DNA of 64,000 bases from Desmodesmus armatus (Eukaryota; Chlorophyta; Chlorophyceae; Sphaeropleales; Scenedesmaceae): assembly GCA_007449985.2 (NCBI GenBank), contig VIIQ02000732.1, positions 124,001 to 188,000 of the forward strand. Reading direction: 5' to 3'. The notes beneath the pieces were generated by a model. It was not told where the DNA came from. It ran no database searches and worked only from the letters and a program-made list of their open reading frames with translations. The translations under genes were made by a program, and so were the position numbers. Shown here in pieces: positions 13,501-22,800 of the stretch (the first letter of the stretch is position 1; the number at the start of each line of letters is the position of its first letter).

Positions 13501-16500
13501 TGCCACCCACCCCCACCCCCACCCCCAGATCTGTTCAGCCCCCACCACCACCACCACCACCACCATCACCACACACACACGGACGGAGGGGGGCGAGAGT
13601 GCATGCCCACCTCACATGTATGTGGTCCCTGTGCATATCTTCCTCCCAATTGTCAACTTGTTCCCTATTCTTCTCCATTTGCATGCAGGGCCACTGCCAT
13701 GTATGAGTGTCCAGATGAGACTGATGGCTGGGACCTTGATGCAGCTGAGGCAGATGCTGAGGAGCTGTGCAACTGCAGGTTCAGTCTGGCATACGGAGGC
13801 AAGATACTCCTCAACAGCGCGACACTGCGGCTGGTCAGGTGTGTGTAGACACAGGGAGTGCAATAAGCCAATGCAACCATCCAATGTGTGTGTGTGTTGG
13901 GGGGGGGGGCGTACACGTGTGTGTGTGTGTGTGTTGGGGGCGGGGGGCGAAGGGGGGGGGGGCATTGCAGATGCAGCCTTGCGTATGGCGGCAAGATACT
14001 GCTCAACACCGCGACACTGCGCCTGGTCACCTGGCAGGTGTGATGCTGTTTCTGCCATACATGCATTTAACCCACGTCCCGCAGACCTAGTCAAATGTGT
14101 CAATGTGTGCTTGTGGTGCTGGTTTGGGTGCGTTTGGACGTGTGTTTGAGGGGGTGGGTCATGATAGCGTCCGCACAGCCGCTGTGGTACAGGTCAAAGC
14201 CTCCACATGCAGCAGCACACTAGGGTCATACACAGACTTGAGTGCTGTAGTAAATCAAGGAGGTCTGTGGGTTGAATTCCCATGCTTTTGTTGGTCCGGG
14301 CGCTGGGCACCTCGTGGACAAGGGACGCTAGGCGTCTCACATCGGTGTGAGGGTCTGACTCGGGCTCCTGGCAGCTGGGTTTTCTTGGCTGTTGTGTGTG
14401 TGGCCAGCCGTTGCCCCCCCCCTGTGCCTAACAAAATAAAATCACACAGACCTGAGCCTCTGTTTGAAACATTGTGCTCTTGCTGTCGCAGGGGTCGCCG
14501 CTACGGCCTGTGCGGTGACAACGGTGTGGGCAAGTCCACGTTGATGCGTGCGATCAGCAAGGGGCAGCTGGAGGGCTTCCCACCACCCGACAAGCTCAAA
14601 ACGGTGTATGTGGAGCACGACATACAGGTGATGCTGCATGTTTGACTGCCTGAACCATGTATAAGTCGTGGCAATTGCAACCGCCACTGTGTTGTCAAGG
14701 AGGGGCGGGAGAGGGTCACCAAGATGAAGGGCGGGGGGAGACATAGCAATTGTGTTGCGCATTGCGTGGTGTGTGCCACAATCCTTGTTTTGGCGGGAAT
14801 GTAGGGGCACAGACGGCATTACTCAGGCTGAAAGAGGATGGCGTGAGCAAAACGTCGCACTGTCACAGCACCAAAAAGGCTAGTGTGTGGAGAGCTGGAG
14901 CCCCTAATCTTTGACACCGTGCTGTCCACCACGTGTCACAGCTGCTGTTGCTGCTGCTGTAGGCCTCCCTGTCCAGCCTGCGTGTGCCTGACTACATTGC
15001 CGAGGACCCTCTCATTCAGGCCATGGGTGTCACCAAGGAGCAGGTGGTGGCAGCACTCCAGAAAGTCGGCTTCACTGACGACCTGCTGGTGAGCATCGTT
15101 AGCTGGATGCCATGATAAACTGCAGTGTGTCAGTTTGGGAGGGTCTGTTGCGATTTGCTGGATGGTGTTCTGTGTGATTATGTTCCTGTGAAGTATTGGC
15201 ACCCTGCCAATATATATACGGCGGCCGTAGGATTTCGATAAAAGTGTGTAGGACCCCCTCATTCAGGCTATGGGGGTCACCAAGGAGCAGGTGGTGGCAG
15301 CACTGCAGAAAGTCGGCTTATCAGACGACCTACTGGTGAGCATTAGAGTAGATAGAGTGCAGTGCGGCAGGGGTAGTGGTTGCATGCTGCAACCGCCACC
15401 CCCCGGGCCAAGTCGACTGAATCAGTAGCTGAAAAGTTGCTTGCCGGACTGCTTGCCAGCTTGGCCTACGCCATACACATTTGGTACGTTGTCAGATGTT
15501 TGCATTAGTGGAAGGTGATAAGGACTGGCTGATGCCCGTTGCACCCCCTACCCTGGGTTCACTGCTGGTCAAAGCTAGTCACTGACTGCTTTGGCCGTTT
15601 TAGGGTGACACCACTAGCAAATTCTGCTCAGTGGCTCTCACCCTAGGTGTCTAATTAACCCAGGTAGCTGCCAATTATTTTTGTAGCAGGCAGTTGTATG
15701 TAGTGTTGCTAGGGTTCGGCCACTGAGCAGAATTTGCTAGTGGTCTCACCCTAAAACCTTGTACCCTGAGCTTGGCTTGTTGATGGCTATATTGTGTGTG
15801 TTTCGGACTTGATTCAGTGGCCTGATGATGATGCGAAGAGCATCGAAACGCGTAGCCCATGTAAATCAGTCCTTTCGGAACACACCAATTTGAAAATTAG
15901 GGGATCTGCTGAGCCAGCGACAGCCAATCGTGCTCTTCTTTCTCTCAAACGGTGATAAGGACTGGCTGATGCCCGTTGCACCCCCTACCCTGCCCACACT
16001 ACCCCCAGTAAAGCTGTTCATGGAGGTAAGGAGAAGGAGGGACATAAGGTTGGTGCGCCACGCTGCTAGAGGCCAACGTTCTGCTGCTGTTTGACCCCCC
16101 CCCCCCACCCTCACCCCCAAAACACACACCCATCACCCTTGATCCCCGAATCAGATTCCCGCCCCAACGCACGTCTACATGCATTGCTGTGTTTGATGGC
16201 CTTCTCCTCGGTATGGCCTCGAGGACTCCTCAAGTGGGCTCGGAGCCCCCTTGGTCAAGCAGATGTGCTGCCCCGCCTTCCTCCCTCCATACACCACACA
16301 CCAGGCAAAACTGAGAACTGAGATCTCTGGTGGTTGGAAGATATCTTCATCAATGAAGGTAGCCCTAGAGTGGGCCATGATGCTAGAGGCTGCTGGATCA
16401 GCATGCACTCCCCCCGCTCTCCCACACACCCCAATACATTTGGTGCTGGCCACAACAGCATGTACAAGGAACCAAATGTGCCCCATTCCCTTGCACCCTT

Positions 16501-17003
16501 CTTCAACCAAGTTCTGCTTACTGCCCCCCCCCCCCACCCACCCACCACAGGCAAAGCTGATCACGGAAATCTCTGGTGGTTGGAAGATGAAGTTGGCTCT
16601 AGAGCGCGCCATGTTGTTGGAGGCTGACATCCTGCTGCTGGATGAGCCTACAAACCACTTGGATGTGGCCAACGTGGCTTGGCTGGAAAACTACCTGGTC
16701 AGCCAACCACACATCACTTGCATCACGGTTTCACATGACAGGTGGGTTCTGGCACCAGGGTTGTGTGTACGTGGAGGAGGGGGGGTACTTTGTTAGGCAG
16801 CTGGTGTGGCAATCGAGGTGGTGGGTGGCCTGGTGAGGTTGGCGGCACGACAGTCAGCTAGACAGCTGGCACGCCATGTGAGCATGGCGGTATTTGACCA
16901 TACTATCCACCTGGATGTGGCCAATGTTGCCTGGCTGGAAAACTACCTGGTCAGCCAACCACACATCACTTGCATCACAGTTTCACACGACAGGTGGGTG
17001 CAC

Positions 17004-17037
<34 letters not shown>

Positions 17038-19800
17038 GGCTGCGGGAGACTGCGTGTGTTGGGAGATGCGGTTTTTGTGTGTGTGGGGGGGGGGGGCTGC
17101 CACCCTAGTCAGGGCTGCTGAACATGTGAGGCATGTCAAGCAAGGTGAGGTCGAGTACGCATAGCTGTCCCGCCGCACTGGCTTCCACCAAATGGTGTGC
17201 CTTGACATCACCCAGTCTCACACTCCCGCATGCGCACTGTTCTGATTGCAACCGGGCATCCTGCTCCCTCCTCCTCTTCGTCACCCCTGTCTCCCCCCCC
17301 CCTTCTGCAGTGGCTTTCTTAAAGCTGTGTGCACGGACATTATTCAATTCTTCTGTCAACCCAGGACTCTCTTAAACGCGCTGTCCTGCCTTGGCCCCCT
17401 CCTGTTACTTCTGCCCCTCTTCTTCCCTCTCGCTTCCTCCCCCCTGCAGTGGCTCTCTTGAGGCTATGTGCACGGACATCACCCACTTTCCTCAATCCCA
17501 CTCTTTCATACGTGCACTGTTCTGACTGCAACCTTGCCCCCCCCCCCCCCCGCCTGCCGCCTCTGCCGCCTCTGCCGCCTCTGCCCCTCCCCCTCTTCAG
17601 TGGCTTCCTTGAGGCTGTGTGTACGGACATCATCCACTTCTCCAACCGCCAGCTACGGCGCTACAAGGGCAACCTGAGTGAGTTTGTCAAGGCGGTGCCG
17701 GCAGCCAAGAGCTACTACAAGCTGGAGGCAGCAACACTGCGCTTCAGGTGTGCTGTCCCCACACAACATGTGTGTGAGGGGGGGGCTTGGTGCGTGTGTG
17801 TGTGGGGTGGGGTGGGGGGGGCAGCAAGACTGACCTGTCAGGGGGCGGGGCAGGGAGGATGTGATTTGGCCAGTCTTGGCAACACGCATGCGCATGTGGC
17901 ACAAGCAGTATGGATCGAGCAGCTTTTGCTGCAACTGCAATCCATGCTACCACTCTTCGCACCACCACGCTGCTCACCATCATCGCTGTTTTGCCGTATA
18001 CCCCCCCCCCTAGGTTCCCCACCCCTGGTCTGCTAGACGGCATCAGCAGCAAAGCCAAGCACATGTGCACCCCCCTTTCTACCCCCACCCTCCGTCACAC
18101 AAGCTGAATCCCCACCGCCGGCTTGGTTGACAGCTTCAAACGCCAGGCTGACCGGACCGTCATCGCCCCCCCCCCCCCCCCCGTTTCTGCTCCCCGCCCT
18201 TCTCCCCCCTGTTCCCCCCCCCCCTCCCCCCAGGTTTCCCACCCCCGGCCTTCTGGACGGCATCAGCAGCAAGGCCAAGCACATCTGCACCCTTGCCACC
18301 CTCTTCTACTACCATTCCTTCTCCCACCTGATCTCCCCCCCCCCTGTTGCACAATCCCATTCTGCAGGTTCCCCACCCCGGCCTGCTAGATGGCATCAGC
18401 AGCAAGGCCAAGCACATATGCACCCTGACAGATGTCAAGTTCACCTACAAGGGGTCAGACAAGGACACAGGCTTCAGGCTGAGCAGTGTCAACGTGGCGG
18501 CTAGGCTGAGCAGCAGGGTGGCAGTGATCGGACCCAACGGGGCTGGCAAGTCGGTGAGTTCTGCTTGAAGAGGGGGCCGATGGGGGGGGGGGGGGGAGGA
18601 AGGGGAGGGAGGGGTTCGGTGCAGGCTGCAGTGCAGGAGGGTACGAAACCCAGGGGTGCGGGGGGGGGGGGGAGGCATGGTGTGGGGGGAGGGGGGGTGC
18701 GCTCAGACAAGGACACAGGGTTCAGGCTGAGCAGTGCCAAGGTGGCAGCTAGGCTGAGCAGCAGAGTGGCAGTGATTGGGCCAAACGGAGCTGGCAAGTC
18801 GGTGAGTCTGGCTGGGAAAGGGGATGGGGAGGAGGGGGAGAGGGGGCTACTGCAGGCTGAAGGGTAGGAGGAATACGAAACCAGGGGACAGGGGAGGGGG
18901 GTCGGGCATGGGCCTGGAGGGGGGGGGGGGGGTTGCGCTCATACAGGGACACAGGGTTCAGGTTGAGCAGTGTCAACGTGGCAGCAAGGCTGAGCAGCAG
19001 AGTGGCAGTCATTGGGCCGAACGGGGCTGGCAAGTCGGTGAGTCTGGCTGGGGAAGCGGGGCGGGAGGAGGAGGGGGAGAGGGGACTGTTGCAGGCTGCA
19101 GTACAGGGGTACGAAACTCAGGGGGGGGGGGCAGGCAGGGTGGGGGGGGGGGTGCTCAGACAGGACACGGGGTTCAAGCTGAGGAGTGTCAACGTGGCAG
19201 CAAGGCTCAGCAGCAGAGTGGCAGTCATATTGGCCGAAGGGGGTTGCTCAGCTGATGAGTATGAGGCCTGGCTGCATGCTCAGCACTCGGTGCCTGGTCC
19301 TGATCTTGTGGTTAGGCTGTGTTTTGTGTGTGTTCCTATGTGAGCTCCTGGTGGCTGTGTACGTCTTATAGCAACGCCCAAACGGTGCACGTATTCAAGG
19401 AGGAGGGGTGGAAGTCAATGCGGCAGCTAGGCTGAGTAGCAGGGTGGCAGACATCTGGTGAAAAATGGAGCCAGCATGCCTTGATGTGTCCTCGTATTTG
19501 TGAGGGATGGGGTCTGCTTTGGCTGGCTGTCGGGCCATTAGGGGCTGGCTGCCGGCAGCAAACACCCACACCCTACCTTCCCTCGCACCTCACTTTGCCT
19601 CCTTTTGCCCCCCCCCCCCCCCCCGACACCCCACCCCGCCACTCGACCGCTGATCAAGAAAGTTACAAGCAACCTCAAGGCGAAGGGAGGTGTGGTGTGG
19701 TGCCACCCCAACATGCACATCCCTCCCTCTAACCAATAAACTTCTCTGTAGCTTCCTCAATACTGCCTCGCGAAACACCAACCTATGCCCTGCCCCCCCC

Positions 19801-19858
<58 letters not shown>

Positions 19859-22800
19859 TGTCTGTGTGCTTCATAGATGGCTTGCATGTGACTTGCATGT
19901 GACGTGCATGTTCATAGTATGCTACACATGTAACCTCTGTGCTCAAAACACACACATGTGCCCCCCCCCTCAGACGCTCATCAAGATTATCACAGGCGAT
20001 CTCAAGGCGAAAGGAGGTGTCGTGTGGCGCCATCCCAACATGCGCATTGCCTACGTGGCCCAGCACGCCTTCCACCACTTGGAGGAACACTATGACACAT
20101 CGCCCGTCAGCTACATGTTCAGACGCTTCGGGATGGGCATGGATCTGGTGAGTTGGTTGCACTCTGAAGTTGACATTTGCAGGGGTGTTGTGAAGGTGGG
20201 AGTCTTTGTGCCAGCTTGTTCCTGCAATATGCACCCCAGACGACCGCCAGTCAAAGGGTCACCTTTCTCACCCAGGCGGCCAGCCCCCCCCCCCCCTCTT
20301 TCTGCCTCAGCCCCCCGCGGTAAAGGAGTCTACCAAGGTTTGAGAAGTAGGCTTGAGGAGGAGGAGGAAAGGATGGCTCAAGCTCTGCAACATTCCTGGC
20401 ATGGCCTGTGACCTTGGTATTGAGGGGGTCTGTCCCCTGTGGCTGCCGTGCAGCGCATATTGCTGCTGCAACACACCATGCTGTCACCCCCCCCCGGGTC
20501 CTTCCTCCCCCTGCACGGGAGGGTTGACAAGCAGGCAGGGGAGGAGGAAGAGGAGAAGATGTCACAAGCTCTGCAAAAATCCCCGGGAGTCCTGCTAACT
20601 TGCTGTTTTGTGGAGGCGTGCCTGTCCCCTGAGGCTGTCGTACAGCACAACTTGCTCCTGCAACCCTCCCCCGCCCCCCCCCCCCCACCGGATTTACGCA
20701 TTCACAGGAGGAGTCAACCAAGGTTGACAAGCAAGCAGAGGAGGAGGAGAAGCAGAAGATGGCAGCAGCTGTGTGGAACTTTGACGGACACCCACGCAGG
20801 TTCAGGGAGATCGTGTCACGACGCAAGAAGAAGAAAGGTGTGCAGCCGATACGGCATCCACATGCTGAACAGCATCGTCCAATCATTCAGCAGGCACGAA
20901 GTGCCTGTCGCCGTGTCAGTAGATGTGTATGTGACCAGCTAGCAGTATGAGATAATCCAGCAGTGGCTGCTGAACCTGGTGCTAAGCTGTCCAGCTGTCA
21001 AGTGTGTGTCTGCTAGCACACCCCAACCATGGTCCCACCCAGCACACCACACAAGGTGACACACTGCGTGTGTGCTGCGCAACTTGATGCCTGCTGCAGA
21101 CTTTGAGTATGAGGTCGGCTGGCAGGGCTTGGCCTCCCTTAAGTTCAACAAGTGGATTCCTCGAGCAGAGCTGATCGAGAAGGGCTTCAGGTGAGCTACT
21201 AAATTAGTCATAGACCCATCGCCAGCACATCATTGTACATTCATTGCTGCGCGTCAGGGCTGCAGGTATGTCTTTCCTTGCCGGTGCTTGCGCCACATAA
21301 TGGACTGCACTAGTCTCTCTGTTGTGGGGTTGTGTGCAACACATGCAAAGCTGGCTACTGTGCCATAGGGAAACATGTGGGGGTGCATGAGTTGTTATGT
21401 GAACAAGCACATGTCCAGTGGTCTCACCTGGCGCAGGGGTGCTTTGTCGGAAAGGGGAGGCTTTGGGATATTGCGGTGAAGTGCTGGACCTAATTATGTG
21501 TTGCAAAGTAATACTTTTTCAGTCACAACATTGTTGTGTTGCTGGTGACTGTCACAGTCATAACAGTGTTATGCTTTGTCGTTGAGTTTGACCAACACCT
21601 TGCGGTCAACGCCCTAGGCAATGACGCGCGACCCCGCAACAATCACGCGTCACATGTTTGTTACTTTCTTGTGTATCGCTGTTGTGTTTGTGTGGTAACC
21701 CACATTGTGCAGGCGGTTTGTCATTGAGTTTGACCAGCACCTTGCGGTCAACGCCCTAGGCAATGACGCGCGGCCCCTGAACAAGGAGACCATCACTGCC
21801 TTCCTGGACGACTTTGGACTGGAGGCAGAGTTTGCTCTGCACAGCCACATACGCGGCCTGTCAGGTGGGTGATGGGTTGGCTGTTTGGAGTGTATGATTC
21901 AGGGTTTGGGTACTCCTGCCATGAATTGGGGCCTTGAAGGCAGAGTTTGCTGTGCCAAGCCACATACGTGGCCTGTCAGGTGGGCACTATCAGTTCAGCA
22001 CAGTACAGTACAGACAGTACAGTACAATGCAGTACAGTACCGTACAGTACAGTACAGTACAGTACAGTGCAGAGCTGACTTTAGAAGGGGAAAAGTCTCT
22101 CGGGAATTGTTGGGCTGGACCCGGCTGCACCAGGCTTGGCACTAGCAAGTGAGATAAGGGCTACTGAGGGTGTCCATAGGCTAGGATTAGTCAAATCCCG
22201 GTTTCACGCAACGGCTAGTAAGTCAAAGGGTTTGGGGTATTCAATTCACTGTTGTCACTGCTTATTGTGCTGCAGGTGGTCAGAAGGTGAAGCTGGTGTT
22301 GGCAGCAGCGATGTGGAACAACCCCCACCTGCTCATCATGGACGAGCCTACTAACTACCTCGACAGGGTGAGCAGAGTTAAAGATAAAGATAAAGATACA
22401 GAGACACCCCCCTGGTCTCTTAACGCCATAGGACTTCGTCCCATTGGCCTCGCGTCCGTTGAGGACGGCTCTTCATACCAACACGCCTGGGGGTCTAGGG
22501 CAATGGCACTCGTGGCCACATCTCACTCCCCAGGGGCACACCTGGGGGCCGTGTAAACCCACCGAAATTCGGGCTGGAGATGTTGTTCGACATGGGAGCT
22601 TGGATGCTGTAAGGTATCACCCTTGACCCACTGGGAGAGTCCCCTCAGTCCCGACCTGAGGGAACCTTGAATCCCTAGGGTAGCACACCCAATAGCGGGC
22701 TCCATGCCTTTTCCGGCTGTATTCTGCACCCATTCCTTCCTTTGCCTCTGTGGCAGTAATCAGCATCAGGGGATCCCTCTCCCTTCACTGCACTTGCCCG

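Larger units (their letters stand above)
15511..16000 (+). repeat. Direct-repeat pair around the intron 9 insertion
   Basis: About 41 bp (GTGATAAGGACTGGCTGATG and onward) occur at ~15512-15555 and again at ~15952-15995, bracketing the MITE-like element and the hammerhead-like motif. This suggests insertion with duplication, or recombination. Confidence 0.7.
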
